This document shows, in pieces, positions 1 to 9,062 of a stretch of DNA of 64,000 nt. The stretch comes from Streptomyces sp. CB02414 (GTDB lineage: Bacteria; Actinomycetota; Actinomycetes; Streptomycetales; Streptomycetaceae): assembly GCF_001905385.1 (NCBI RefSeq), contig NZ_LIPF01000009.1, forward strand, positions 124,001-188,000. The letters are read 5' to 3'. The notes below the pieces were generated by a model. The model ran no database searches. It saw nothing but the letters and a program-made list of their open reading frames with translations, and was not told the origin of the DNA. Made by a program: the position numbers and the translations under genes. Position 1 is the first letter of the stretch. Every line of letters starts with the position of its first letter.

Positions 1-16
1 CCGTTCGCCTCGTCGC

Positions 17-2686
17 TCACTTGGCGGTGTCCGCCACGAGGCGCTCGACGGCGTCGACGGCCTCGCCGACGGCGGCCGGGTTCTGGCCGCCGCCCTGGGC
101 GACGTCCGGCTTGCCGCCACCGCCGCCGCCGAGGGTCTTGGCGGCGGTGCGCACCAGGTCACCGGCCTTGAGGCCGCGGTCGCGGGCGGCGTCGTTGGTG
201 GCGATGACCGTGAGGGGCTTGCCGTTCACCGTGGTGAACAGGGCGACGACCGCGGCCCGGCCGCCCTGGATGCGGCCGCGCACGTCGAGGACGAGCTTGC
301 GCAGGTCGTCGGCGGTGGTGCCGTCCGGGACCTGGCCGGTGACGACGGCGACGCCGCGTACGTCCTTGGCGGACTCGGCGAGACCGGCGGCGGCCTGGAG
401 GACCTTCTCGGCGCGGAACTTCTCGATCTCCTTCTCGGCGTCCTTCAGCTTGCCGAGCATGGCGGAGACCTTCTCCGGAAGCTCCTCCGGGCGGCCCTTG
501 ATCAGCTCCTGGAGCTGGGCGACGACCGTGTGCTCGCGGGCCAGGAAATTGTAGGCGTCCACGCCGACCAGGGCCTCGATGCGGCGCACACCGGAGCCGA
601 TGGAGGACTCCCCGAGCAGCTTGACCAGGCCGAGCTGGGCGGTGTTGTGCACGTGGGTGCCGCCGCACAGCTCCTTGGAGAAGTCGCCGATGGTCACGAC
701 GCGCACGCGCTCGCCGTACTTCTCGCCGAACTCGGCGATGGCGCCCTGCTTCTTGGCCTCGTCGATGCCCATCACGTCGGCGCGGACGTCGAGGTCGCGG
801 GCGAGCACCTCGTTGATCTTCTGCTCGACGTCGGTCATCACGGCCGTGGGCACGGCGGCCGGGGAGCCGAAGTCGAAGCGGAAGCGGCCGGGCTGGTTCT
901 CGGAACCGGCCTGGGCGGCCGTCGGGCCGAGGGCGTCGCGCAGCGCCTGGTGGGTCAGGTGGGTGGCCGAGTGGGCGCGGGCGATGGCCTTGCGGCGCCG
1001 GTCGTCGATGGAGGCGTGGGCCTTGGCGCCGACGGTGATCTCGCCGACCTGGACGACGCCCTTGTGGACGTAGACGCCCGGGACCGGCTTCTGGCAGTCG
1101 CGGATCTCGACGACGGCACCGGTGTCGACCTTGATCCGTCCGGTGTCGCCGATCTGGCCGCCGCCCTCGGCGTAGAACGGGGTGCGGTCGAGGACGATCT
1201 CGACCTCGTCGCCCTCGGTGGCGGCCGGGGAGGAGGCACCGTCGACGAGGATGCCGACGATCGTGGACTCGCTCTCGGTGTCCGTGTAGCCGACGAAGTC
1301 GGTGGCACCGGCCTGGTCGGCGATCTCGCGGTAGGCGCCGGCACCGGCGTGGCCGGTCTTCTTGGCCTGGGCGTCGGCCTTGGCGCGCTCCCGCTGCTCC
1401 TTCATCAGGCGCCGGAAGCCGTCCTCGTCCACGGACAGGCCCTGCTCGGCGGCCATCTCCAGGGTGAGGTCGATCGGGAAACCCCAGGTGTCGTGGAGCA
1501 GGAACGCCTTGTCGCCGGCGAGGACGGTGCCGCCGGAGGCCTTGGTGTCGCTCACGGCGGTGTCGAGGATGTTGGTGCCGGCCTTCAGCGTCTTCAGGAA
1601 GGCGTTCTCCTCGGCGAGGGCGACCTTCTCGATCCGCTCGCGGTCCGTGATCAGCTCGGGATACTGCTGCCCCATCATCTCGATCACGACGTCGATCAGG
1701 TCCTTGACGACCGGACCGGTGGCGCCGAGCAGCCGCATGTTGCGGATGGCGCGGCGCATGATGCGGCGCAGCACGTAGCCGCGGCCCTCGTTGCCGGGGG
1801 TGACGCCGTCGCCGATGAGCATGACGGAGGTGCGCATGTGGTCGGTGACCACGCGCAGGGAGACGTCCGAGGCCTGGGCGTCGCCGTAGGCCACGCCGGT
1901 CAGCTCGGTGGCCTTCTTGATGACGGCCATGGAGGTGTCGATCTCGTACATGTTCTGCACGCCCTGCAGAATCATGGCGAGGCGTTCCAGGCCGAGCCCG
2001 GTGTCGATGTTCTGGCTCGGCAGATCCCCGAGGATCGGGTAGTCCTTGCCCGCGCCCTCGCCCCGCTCGTACTGCATGAAGACGAGGTTCCAGATCTCCA
2101 CGTACCGCTCGTCGTTGACGGCCGGGCCGCCTTCGACGCCGAACTCGGGGCCGCGGTCGTAGTTGATCTCGGAGCAGGGGCCGCAGGGACCCGGGACGCC
2201 CATGTCCCAGTAGTTGTCCTTCTTGCCCAGACGCTGGATGCGCTCGGACGGGACGCCCACGACGTCGTGCCAGATGCGCTCGGCCTCGTCGTCGTCCTGG
2301 TAGACGGTGATCCACAGGCGCTCGGGGTCGAGGCCGTAACCGCCCTTGTCCTGGGCGCTGGTGAGCAGCTCCCAGGCGTACTTGATGGCGCCTTCCTTGA
2401 AGTAGTCGCCGAAGGAGAAGTTGCCGCACATCTGGAAGAACGTGCCGTGGCGCGTGGTCTTGCCGACCTCTTCGATGTCCGGCGTGCGCACGCACTTCTG
2501 CACGCTGGTGGCGCGGTCGAAGGGCGGCTTGACCTCACCCAGGAAGTAGGGCTTGAACGGCACCATGCCGGCCGGGACGAGGAGCAGAGTCGGGTCGTCC
2601 GCGATGAGCGACGCCGAAGGGACGACGGTGTGACCGCGCTCCTCGAAGAAGCTCAACCAGCGGCGACGAATCTCGGCCGACTCCAT
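17..2686 (-). CDS. alaS: Alanyl-tRNA synthetase AlaS
   Basis: Class II synthetase charging tRNA-Ala in the cytosol; 889 residues, the normal full length. The N-terminal catalytic core carries the HGTFFQMCGNFSFGDYF stretch near residues 80-96. The editing domain has the metal-binding HxxxH (HSATH, about residue 572) and the CGGTH motif (about 674). The C-Ala/DHHA1 domain at the end includes the glycine-rich LGGGGGGKPD segment that contacts tRNA. The ATG overlaps the stop of the upstream 118-residue gene by one base (TGATG), so the two are probably translationally coupled. It is the third gene of an apparent leftward operon (DUF948 protein, 118-residue protein, alaS). The gene ends 17 bases from the window edge, so its downstream neighbour is not visible. 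Confidence 0.98.
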   Translation of the reverse strand: MESAEIRRRWLSFFEERGHTVVPSASLIADDPTLLLVPAGMVPFKPYFLGEVKPPFDRATSVQKCVRTPDIEEVGKTTRHGTFFQMCGNFSFGDYFKEGAIKYAWELLTSAQDKGGYGLDPERLWITVYQDDDEAERIWHDVVGVPSERIQRLGKKDNYWDMGVPGPCGPCSEINYDRGPEFGVEGGPAVNDERYVEIWNLVFMQYERGEGAGKDYPILGDLPSQNIDTGLGLERLAMILQGVQNMYEIDTSMAVIKKATELTGVAYGDAQASDVSLRVVTDHMRTSVMLIGDGVTPGNEGRGYVLRRIMRRAIRNMRLLGATGPVVKDLIDVVIEMMGQQYPELITDRERIEKVALAEENAFLKTLKAGTNILDTAVSDTKASGGTVLAGDKAFLLHDTWGFPIDLTLEMAAEQGLSVDEDGFRRLMKEQRERAKADAQAKKTGHAGAGAYREIADQAGATDFVGYTDTESESTIVGILVDGASSPAATEGDEVEIVLDRTPFYAEGGGQIGDTGRIKVDTGAVVEIRDCQKPVPGVYVHKGVVQVGEITVGAKAHASIDDRRRKAIARAHSATHLTHQALRDALGPTAAQAGSENQPGRFRFDFGSPAAVPTAVMTDVEQKINEVLARDLDVRADVMGIDEAKKQGAIAEFGEKYGERVRVVTIGDFSKELCGGTHVHNTAQLGLVKLLGESSIGSGVRRIEALVGVDAYNFLAREHTVVAQLQELIKGRPEELPEKVSAMLGKLKDAEKEIEKFRAEKVLQAAAGLAESAKDVRGVAVVTGQVPDGTTADDLRKLVLDVRGRIQGGRAAVVALFTTVNGKPLTVIATNDAARDRGLKAGDLVRTAAKTLGGGGGGKPDVAQGGGQNPAAVGEAVDAVERLVADTAK

Positions 2687-3042
2687 CAGTGGTCCTCATT
2701 CCGGTTGTACGAGTACGTCGTCTGCACGTCGACGACGGACTTCGGGTCGTTGCGGTTCTCGATTGCGGCGTGGTGCCGCAGTGCGGGCAGTTCACGGTCG
2801 ACGGGGGCGTTCAGCCCGAGCGCGTCGTCCAGTTCGGCCTCCCGCTGGGCCATGTTCTCGCGGACGTCGAGGGCGAAGCCCACCGCGCGGTCCTTGATCC
2901 GGGTGCCCGCGTCCAGCGCCTTGTTCGCCGCGGTCGCGGCGAGGCTCTCCGGGGTCAGCTGCTTGAGCTTCCGGTTGACCTTGGTGGTGGCCCACACACC
3001 GGCGGCGACACCGGTGCCGAACCAGAACGTACGGCGGAACAT
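2686..3042 (-). CDS. Small conserved actinobacterial protein upstream of alaS (DUF6167-like)
   Basis: A 118-residue protein of unknown function. It opens with a short hydrophobic stretch (FRRTFWFGTGVAAGVWATTK, residues 2-21) that could be a membrane anchor. A helical segment (about residues 25-75, charged and Ala-rich) and a polar tail follow. The stop overlaps the alaS ATG by one base and the start lies 7 nt after the DUF948 gene stop, so it sits in the alaS operon. Its constant company with alaS in streptomycetes is recalled, not tested. The family assignment rests on length and position; no catalytic motif is visible. Confidence 0.85.
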   Translation of the reverse strand: MFRRTFWFGTGVAAGVWATTKVNRKLKQLTPESLAATAANKALDAGTRIKDRAVGFALDVRENMAQREAELDDALGLNAPVDRELPALRHHAAIENRNDPKSVVDVQTTYSYNRNEDH

Positions 3043-3049
3043 CGCTGGA

Positions 3050-3493
3050 TCAGTCCTTCTTCCGCTTCGTCCGCCGCGCGGCCGGGATCGTACGGCCGAC
3101 GATCACGGTGCGCCGCGGCTGCTTGGCCGGGCCCGCGGGCGCGTCCTCCTTGCGGCCGCCGAGTGCCCGGCGCACGCCGTACCCGAACGCGGCGACCTTG
3201 ACCAGGGGGCCGCCGAAGGTGGAGGCCACGGTGGTGGACAGCGCCGAGGCGTTCGACGTGACCTCCTGGACGTCCGAGGCGATCGCGTCGACGCGGTCGA
3301 TCTGGGTCTGCGCGGAACGCACCGCCGACGAGGCGTCGGCCAGCAACGGGACGGCCTGGTCGGTCACGTCCGCCACCAGCTTGGTGGTCGCCCTGAGCGT
3401 CTGGGCCAGCCTCGCCAGTGCCACGGCGAGGAAGGAGACCAGGATCGCCCAGAAGACGGCCACCAGGATCCCGGCCACCTCGCCACCGGACAC
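3050..3493 (-). CDS. DUF948 domain membrane protein
   Basis: A 147-residue protein with one N-terminal transmembrane helix (VAGILVAVFWAILVSFLAVA) followed by a long amphipathic region (RLAQTLRATTKLVADVTDQ and onward), typical of DUF948. That family resembles the rod-like part of methyl-accepting proteins and has no known enzymatic role. The frame is open to 3544, but I chose the GTG at 3493 because the hydrophobic helix then begins near residue 5 and an AGGGAG ribosome site lies about 11 nt upstream. It is the first gene of the leftward unit ending in alaS. The C-terminus is basic (RRTKRKKD). Confidence 0.85.
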   Translation of the reverse strand: MSGGEVAGILVAVFWAILVSFLAVALARLAQTLRATTKLVADVTDQAVPLLADASSAVRSAQTQIDRVDAIASDVQEVTSNASALSTTVASTFGGPLVKVAAFGYGVRRALGGRKEDAPAGPAKQPRRTVIVGRTIPAARRTKRKKD

Positions 3494-3626
3494 TGTCGCA
3501 CCCGCTCCCTGAAAGACGTGCCTGAACATCAAAAAGTCGTGCACCGAGCCTATCGCGCCGGGCGTGGAGCTCCGTACCGGATTACCGTCCGCGTCCCGGG
3601 GCGAACGAGGGAGTCGGGCGAAGCGA

Positions 3627-3656
3627 TTGTACGGAGTGAATACGGTTCAGTACGCT
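3627..3656 (+). promoter_or_regulatory. Putative promoter of the STAND ATPase gene (leaderless)
   Basis: TTGTAC at 3627-3632 and TACGCT at 3651-3656, separated by 18 nt. The -10 ends nine bases before the ATG at 3666 and no Shine-Dalgarno sequence lies between, so the transcript would begin at or just before the start codon. Confidence 0.5.
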
Positions 3657-3665
3657 CCGTGTCTC

Positions 3666-5855
3666 ATGCGAGACCTTCGGCGCGACCGCATCCCCCACGG
3701 CAACCTCCCACTGGAACTGGACACCTTCGTGGGAAGAGCCGCGGAACTCGCGGAGCTGGCCCGGGCGCTGGGTTCGGGGCGGCTGGTGACGGTGACCGGG
3801 GCGGGCGGGGTCGGAAAGTCCCGTCTGGCGGTGCGGACGGCCGCGCGGTGCGCTCCCCGGGACGGGGTGTGGCGGGTGGAGCTGGCTCCGGTGCGCGACG
3901 AGGAGTTCGTCGACTACGCGGTGGTGGAGGCGCTGGGCCTGGTCGACCACACCACCCGGCTGCCGCGCGAGACGCTGCTGGCGCACCTCGCCGACCGGGA
4001 GCTGCTGCTGGTCCTGGACGGGGTCGAGCACCTGGTGGACGCGTGCGCCTCACTGGTGGCCGAGCTGCTGGGCCGTGCCCCCGGGCTGCGAGTGCTGGCG
4101 GTCGGCCGCAGGCCCTTGGCGGTGGCCGGTGAGCGGGTGCTGCCGTTGGCGCCGCTGCGCCCGGAGGAGGCGGTGGAGCTGCTGGCGGTCCGGGCCGGGC
4201 AGCGGTACGCGGGACACGGGTACGGCGCCCCCGCGGACGAGGGCGACGGCGAGGTGCGCGAGCTGTGCCGGCGCCTGGACGGCATTCCGCTGGCCATCGA
4301 ACTGGCGGCGGGCCGGCTGGGCGCGCTGTCCCCGCGGCAGATGCTGCAACGGCTGGACGACCGGTTCCGCCTGCTCACCGGCGGGGACCGCACCGCGCTG
4401 CCCCGGCACCGGACCCTGCGTACGACGATCGGCTGGAGCCACGAGCTGTGCACGCCCGGGGAGCGGCTGCTGTGGGCGCGGCTGTCGGTGTTCACGGGCT
4501 CGTTCGACCTGGAGGCGGCCGAATACGTGTGCAGCGGCGACGGGCTGCCCGCCGAAGAGGTGCTGGACGTGTTGTCCGCGCTGCTCGCCCAGTCGGTGCT
4601 GGGCCGCGAGGAGACCCCGGCCGGGGTGCGCTACCGGATGCTGGACACGGTGCGGACCTACGGCGCCGACTGGCTGGAGGCGACGGGGGACGCGGCGCGG
4701 CTGCGGCGCCGGCACCGGGACTGGTTCGTGGGCCTGGCTACCTGGTGCGAGCTGGAGTGGTTCTCGCCGCGCCAGCTGGAGGTCGTCGCGCGGGTGGAGG
4801 CGGAGCTGCCGAACCTGCGCGGGGCCCTGGAGCACTCCCTGACCGAGCCGGACGAGGCGCACCTGGGCCAGTACCTCGCGGGCGCCCTGTGGTTCCACTG
4901 GGTCGGCTGCGGACGGCTGTCGGAGGGGCGGCGGTGGCTGGAGCAGGCGGTGCGGCTGGACACGGAGGGCACTGCGGGCGAGCAGTCCCGGCTCAAGGCG
5001 CTGTGGGTGCTCGGCTATGTGGCGGTCCTCCAGGGCGACACCGCGCACGCGCTCGCGGCGCTCCAGGAGTGCCGGGAGGAGGCCGAGCGGTCGGCCAACC
5101 CGACGGCGGTGGCGTACGCGGAGCACCGCACCGGTTGTCTGGCGCTGGTCACGGACGACATGCCGCGCGCGGAGACGCTGTTGCGCTCGGCGCTGCACCG
5201 CTACCGGGAGATCGGCGAGCTCAACAGCAACGTCCTGATGGGCCAGGTGGAGCTGGCGATGGCCCTGGCGTTCCAGGGCGATCTGCCGGACGCGGTGCGC
5301 CTGTGCGAGGACGTGCGCCGGGTGTGCGAGGACCACGGGGAGCGCTGGGCCCGGGGCTACGCCCTGTACGTACTGGCCTACGCGGCCTGGAACGACAGCG
5401 AGCCGGCGCGGGCCCGCGAGTTGCTGGTCGACTGTCTGCGCGGTGCGCACCGCTTCCGGGACCAGCTGGGCTCGGTGCTGGCTGTGGAGCTGCTGGCCCT
5501 GGTCACCGTGGTGGAGGGCGACGCCGCGGAAGCGGCGGTGCTGCAGGGCGGGGCGGGGCGGATGTGGCCGTCGGTGGGGCTGCCGCTGTTCGGCTCGGCG
5601 CACTACAACGCGCCGCACGAGTTGTGCGAGGCGGCGGCGCGGGAGCAGCTGGGCGACGAGCGCTACGAGGAGTGCGTACGGCACGGGGCGCGGCTCGGCC
5701 GCCGGGAGGTGGTGACGCGGGCGCTCAGGCGGCCCGGGACGGCGCCGGTGCCGCTGCCCGTGCCGCGCGGGAGCGGGCGCCGTACCGCTGCGGGCGCGGG
5801 GACGGCGAAGCCCGCCGCCTCGCCCACCCGGAAGGGCGGGGAGACGGCGGGCTGA
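3666..5855 (+). CDS. STAND-family ATPase with TPR-like C-terminus (AfsR/LuxR-type regulator lacking a DNA-binding domain)
   Basis: A 729-residue P-loop NTPase of the type found in AfsR/SARP and large LuxR regulators. Walker A is GAGGVGKSRLA (about residues 46-56). The Walker B region reads LLLVLDGVEH, and a GIPLAIELAAGRL segment (GLPLAL-type, NB-ARC) follows. The second half is a helical repeat (TPR-like) ending in a basic low-complexity tail. Unlike its relatives it has neither an N-terminal SARP/BTAD domain nor a C-terminal LuxR helix-turn-helix, so how it delivers an output is unknown. The ATG at 3666 is preferred over upstream in-frame codons because a promoter-like pair sits directly before it. 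It converges on rpsD with a 32-nt gap. Function is inferred from the fold only. Confidence 0.85.
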   Translation: MRDLRRDRIPHGNLPLELDTFVGRAAELAELARALGSGRLVTVTGAGGVGKSRLAVRTAARCAPRDGVWRVELAPVRDEEFVDYAVVEALGLVDHTTRLPRETLLAHLADRELLLVLDGVEHLVDACASLVAELLGRAPGLRVLAVGRRPLAVAGERVLPLAPLRPEEAVELLAVRAGQRYAGHGYGAPADEGDGEVRELCRRLDGIPLAIELAAGRLGALSPRQMLQRLDDRFRLLTGGDRTALPRHRTLRTTIGWSHELCTPGERLLWARLSVFTGSFDLEAAEYVCSGDGLPAEEVLDVLSALLAQSVLGREETPAGVRYRMLDTVRTYGADWLEATGDAARLRRRHRDWFVGLATWCELEWFSPRQLEVVARVEAELPNLRGALEHSLTEPDEAHLGQYLAGALWFHWVGCGRLSEGRRWLEQAVRLDTEGTAGEQSRLKALWVLGYVAVLQGDTAHALAALQECREEAERSANPTAVAYAEHRTGCLALVTDDMPRAETLLRSALHRYREIGELNSNVLMGQVELAMALAFQGDLPDAVRLCEDVRRVCEDHGERWARGYALYVLAYAAWNDSEPARARELLVDCLRGAHRFRDQLGSVLAVELLALVTVVEGDAAEAAVLQGGAGRMWPSVGLPLFGSAHYNAPHELCEAAAREQLGDERYEECVRHGARLGRREVVTRALRRPGTAPVPLPVPRGSGRRTAAGAGTAKPAASPTRKGGETAG

Positions 5856-5887
5856 GGTACCGCGGGTGTACTGCGCCGGGGCTGGGA

Positions 5888-6502
5888 TCAGCGGGCGTAG
5901 TACTCGACGACGAGCTGCTCGTCGCAGATCACCGGGATCTCCTTGCGGTTCGGCTCACGGTCCAGGCGGAACGCCAGGGCCTTGAGGTTCACCTGGAGGT
6001 AGCGCGGAGTCTCGCCGTCGGGGGCGAAGCCACCTTCACGGGCGATCGTGAAGAGGGTCTTCTCCTTGGAGCGCTCGCGCACCTGCACGACGTCGTCCGG
6101 ACGGACGCGGAAGGACGGCTTGTCGACCTTCTGGCCGTTGACCTGGATGTGGCCGTGGACGACCATCTGGCGGGCCTGGTAGATCGTGCGGGCGATGCCC
6201 GAACGCAGGACCAGCGCGTCGAGACGGCGCTCGAGCTCGATGACCAGGGCCTCGCCGGTCTTCATGTTGGTCTTGGAGGCACGCTCGTAGGCGCGGACGA
6301 GCTGACGCTCGCTGAGGTCGTACTGCGCGCGCAGACGCTGCTTCTCGAGCAGACGGACCTTGTAGTCCGAGTTCTGCTTGCGGCCGCGGCCGTGCTCACC
6401 CGGCGGGTAGGGGCGGGCCTCGAAGTACTTGACGGCCTTCGGGGTCAGCGCGATGCCGAGGGCACGCGACTTCTTGACCTTGGGGCGGGACTGGTTCGCC
6501 AC
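5888..6502 (-). CDS. rpsD: 30S ribosomal protein S4
   Basis: A 204-residue primary 16S rRNA-binding protein that nucleates assembly of the 30S body. The sequence is canonical S4: N-terminal region, then the S4 RNA-binding domain (RLDALVLRSGIARTIYQARQ, about residues 95-114) and VNGQKVDKPSFRVRPDD. It lacks the N-terminal zinc-cysteine motif, as in the zinc-independent actinobacterial S4. GTG start with an AGGAAAGAG ribosome site 4-5 nt upstream. It stands alone, away from the alpha operon, as is usual in Streptomyces. The 291 nt upstream (to rarA) hold its promoter region; I saw no clear S4 autoregulatory fold there. Confidence 0.98.
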   Translation of the reverse strand: MANQSRPKVKKSRALGIALTPKAVKYFEARPYPPGEHGRGRKQNSDYKVRLLEKQRLRAQYDLSERQLVRAYERASKTNMKTGEALVIELERRLDALVLRSGIARTIYQARQMVVHGHIQVNGQKVDKPSFRVRPDDVVQVRERSKEKTLFTIAREGGFAPDGETPRYLQVNLKALAFRLDREPNRKEIPVICDEQLVVEYYAR

Positions 6503-6715
6503 TGTGTCTCTTTCCTAGTTCTCCGGCTTGTCAGGGTTGAGGGAGGTCGCAATCCGCAGCCGGGGAAACCCGCCGGGCCCGTGTGGGACCTGCCGGGCAG
6601 CCGCTCCCCTGGTCTGGGCACATACGTGCAGCACGCGAGTGGCCCACCGGCCTCTCCCGGAGCTCCGGGTGGTGGTGGGCTGCCCGCGACACCTTCGACG
6701 GTGCGCGACGCTCCT

Positions 6716-6733
6716 GGAACCCCGAAGGGTTCC
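6716..6733 (-). terminator. Weak hairpin downstream of rarA
   Basis: GGAACCC / GGGTTCC with a four-base CGAA loop, about 60 nt beyond the rarA stop. Short stem and no T-run, so only a possible terminator. Confidence 0.3.
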
Positions 6734-6793
6734 GGCCGGTTGTCCCGTTCTGACTGCACGGGACTCGGCACTCCAGGCGATTCTACAGGCTGC

Positions 6794-8149
6794 TCAGGAC
6801 CGCTTGCGACCGAGGTGCCCGCGGGTCCACTCCACCGCGTCCGCGTATCTGGCCTCGGCGCCGTGCCGGGTCGGGGTGTAGTAGCTGCGGTCCTTCAGCT
6901 CGTCCGGGGCGTACTGCTGGGCGGCGATGCCCTCCGGCAGGTCGTGCGGGTACACGTAGCCCTGGCCGTGTCCGAGTTTTCCGGCGCCCTTGTAGTGGCT
7001 GTCGCGCAGGTGGGCCGGGACCGGCCCGGCGTGGCCCTTGCGTACGTCGTCGAGGGCGGCGCCGATGGCGGTGGTGGCGGCGTTGGACTTGGGGGCGAGA
7101 GCCAGGGCGATGGTGGCGTGGCTGAGGGTGAGGGCGGCCTCGGGGAAGCCGATCATGGCGACGGCCTGGGCGGCGGCCACGGCGATCGGCAGGGCGTTCG
7201 GGTCGGCGAGGCCGATGTCCTCGCTGGCGGAGATCATCAGGCGGCGGGCGATGAAGCGGGGGTCCTCGCCGGCCTCGATCATCCGGGCCAGGTAGTGCAG
7301 GGCGGCGTCCACGTCGGAGCCGCGGATGGACTTGATCAGGGCGCTGGCGACGTCGTAGTGCTGGTCGCCGTCGCGGTCGTACTTCACCGCGGCCCGGTCG
7401 ACGGTCGCCTCCAGCGTCGCCAGGGTGACCTCGGCCTCGCCCTGGTCGAGCGCGGCCCCGGCGGCGGCCTCCAGCGCGGTCAGCGCGCGGCGGGCGTCGC
7501 CGCCGGCGATGCGCAGCAGGTGGTCCTCGGTGTCCTCGGGGAGCGTGACGGCCTCCCCCAGGCCGCGTGCGTCGGTCAGGGCGCGGCGGAGCAGGCCCCG
7601 GACGTCGTCGTCGGTGAGCGGTTCGAGGGTGAGGAGGAGGGAGCGGGAGAGCAGCGGGGAGATCACCGAGAAATACGGGTTCTCCGTGGTGGCGGCGATG
7701 AGGGTGACCCAGCGGTTCTCCACGGCCGGGAGGAGGGAGTCCTGCTGGGCCTTGCTGAAGCGGTGGATCTCGTCGAGGAAGAGGACGGTCTCCTTGCCGT
7801 ACCCGCCGACCGCGCGGCGGGCGCCGTCGATGACCGCACGGACCTCCTTGACACCCGCGGTGATCGCCGACAGCTCCACGAAGCGCTTGTTGGTGGCCTT
7901 GGAGACGACGTACGCCAGCGTGGTCTTTCCGGTGCCGGGCGGTCCCCAGAGGATGACCGAGGAGGGCCCGGCGGGGCCAGAGCCGCCCTCGCCGACCAGT
8001 CGGCGCAGGGGGGAACCGGGCTTGAGCAGGTGCTGCTGGCCGACGACCTCGTCGAGGGTGCGCGGACGCATCCGCACGGCGAGGGGGCTGCCGGTCGGGT
8101 CCTTCTCCTGGCGTTCTTCTGCTGCGGCGGTGAACAGGTCGGGCTCCAC
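6794..8149 (-). CDS. rarA: Replication-associated recombination protein A (RarA/MgsA AAA+ ATPase)
   Basis: A 451-residue AAA+ ATPase of the RarA/WRNIP1 family, which acts at stalled replication forks together with SSB and recombination proteins. It begins with the family pattern MRPRTLDEVVGQQHLL. Walker A is GPPGTGKTTLA (about residues 69-79) and Walker B is LFLDEIHRF (about 118-126), followed by sensor 1 (AATTENPYF) and the C-terminal tetramerisation region (ASALIKSIRGSDVDAALHYL). The length is normal. It stands alone between the VKOR gene and rpsD, all reading leftward. No unusual residues were seen. Confidence 0.95.
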   Translation of the reverse strand: MEPDLFTAAAEERQEKDPTGSPLAVRMRPRTLDEVVGQQHLLKPGSPLRRLVGEGGSGPAGPSSVILWGPPGTGKTTLAYVVSKATNKRFVELSAITAGVKEVRAVIDGARRAVGGYGKETVLFLDEIHRFSKAQQDSLLPAVENRWVTLIAATTENPYFSVISPLLSRSLLLTLEPLTDDDVRGLLRRALTDARGLGEAVTLPEDTEDHLLRIAGGDARRALTALEAAAGAALDQGEAEVTLATLEATVDRAAVKYDRDGDQHYDVASALIKSIRGSDVDAALHYLARMIEAGEDPRFIARRLMISASEDIGLADPNALPIAVAAAQAVAMIGFPEAALTLSHATIALALAPKSNAATTAIGAALDDVRKGHAGPVPAHLRDSHYKGAGKLGHGQGYVYPHDLPEGIAAQQYAPDELKDRSYYTPTRHGAEARYADAVEWTRGHLGRKRS

Positions 8150-8205
8150 GGTCTGAACCCTAAATCACCGCACTGACAACGAGACGGCTCGGTGGGCCCG
8201 GCCCG

Positions 8206-8868
8206 TCAGCTGATCCAGAAGTCCCACCAGCGGGTCAGGACCATCATGCCGATGATCCCGATGTGCAGCACCGGCAGGACCCAGGTGAACTCGCCGAAGA
8301 AGCTCTTGAGCCAGCCCGGCGCGGGCAGGAAGCCCTTGCGGACGTTGAAGGACGTCACGTACCAGAACATGATGATCGTGGCGACCCAGGCCAGGCAGCA
8401 CCACAGGCACAGCGAGTTGATCCGGTACAGGGACTGGAACTGCAGCCAGGTGCAGAAGCCCACGCCGAAGAGCATGCCGGCGTTGAAGGTGAGCCAGTAC
8501 CAGCGCGGGAAACGGGCGCGGCCGAGCAGGCTCATGCCGACGCAGACGACCATGCCGTAGGCGACGAGGCCGAGCATCGGGTTGGGGAAGCCGAAGACGG
8601 AGGCCTGGTCGCTCTCCATGATGTTGCCGCAGGAGACGACCGGGTTGAGGCTGCAGCCGGGCGTGAAGGTGGTGCCGGCGACCTTGGCCTCAAGGATCTT
8701 CTGCTTGTCGATCGTGATGACCCAGGCAGCGAGCAGACCGGCCGCGCCCGTGATCACCAGCAGCAGTGCGAGGGCGCGGCTGCCGCCCTCGGCGCGCGGG
8801 GTGCGGGTGCCGGGGTCCGGCGCGGACTCTGCCACGGTGGAGACGTCCTTCACTGTCGTCTTGCTCAT
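8206..8868 (-). CDS. Vitamin K epoxide reductase (VKOR) family membrane protein
   Basis: A 220-residue polytopic membrane protein with about five transmembrane helices. It carries the VKOR cysteine pairs: Cys72 and Cys80 in GCSLNPVVSC, and Cys154/Cys157 in CLWCC. In bacteria VKOR re-oxidises DsbA-like thiol oxidases and passes electrons to menaquinone, driving disulfide formation outside the membrane. The first 30 residues are polar and cytoplasmic. The start is ATG at 8868; a GTG directly before it is an alternative. No DsbA partner is adjacent; the DsbA-family protein at 49.4 kb looks cytosolic. Many actinobacterial VKORs are fused to thioredoxin domains; this one is not. Confidence 0.92.
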   Translation of the reverse strand: MSKTTVKDVSTVAESAPDPGTRTPRAEGGSRALALLLVITGAAGLLAAWVITIDKQKILEAKVAGTTFTPGCSLNPVVSCGNIMESDQASVFGFPNPMLGLVAYGMVVCVGMSLLGRARFPRWYWLTFNAGMLFGVGFCTWLQFQSLYRINSLCLWCCLAWVATIIMFWYVTSFNVRKGFLPAPGWLKSFFGEFTWVLPVLHIGIIGMMVLTRWWDFWIS

Positions 8869-9013
8869 CACGCCGATTCCGTCACTGGAGGGTCGGACCT
8901 GCTTCGGGCAGGGGCCATTGTGCCGCACGGACCTGTATGACCACCGTTCGATGAACCTATGAACGGATCGGCGATCACCCCTGAGCGGTGCGTTCCGGCC
9001 ACCACCCGTTCCC

Positions 9014-9047
9014 CAGGGGCACGCGCGAGCGAATGCGCGTGCCCCTG
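9014..9047 (-). terminator. Rho-independent-like terminator of hisS
   Basis: 13-bp perfect stem CAGGGGCACGCGC / GCGCGTGCCCCTG with an 8-nt loop, just beyond the hisS stop. The GC-rich stem lacks a long T-run, which is usual in Streptomyces. Confidence 0.75.
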
Positions 9048-9062
9048 AAGGGTGCCGTTCCG

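Noticed and set aside
530..4132. Very long open frames opposite known genes (for example 530-4132, 4265-8176, 59863-63921 on the plus strand)
   Set aside because: They lie antisense to clearly identified proteins, have the repetitive Arg/Gly/Ala/Val composition of high-GC shadow frames and lack ribosome sites.
3666..5855. Anti-phage Avs-type STAND system
   Set aside because: No nuclease, TIR, protease or other effector domain is fused or adjacent; the similarity is to AfsR/LuxR-type regulators.
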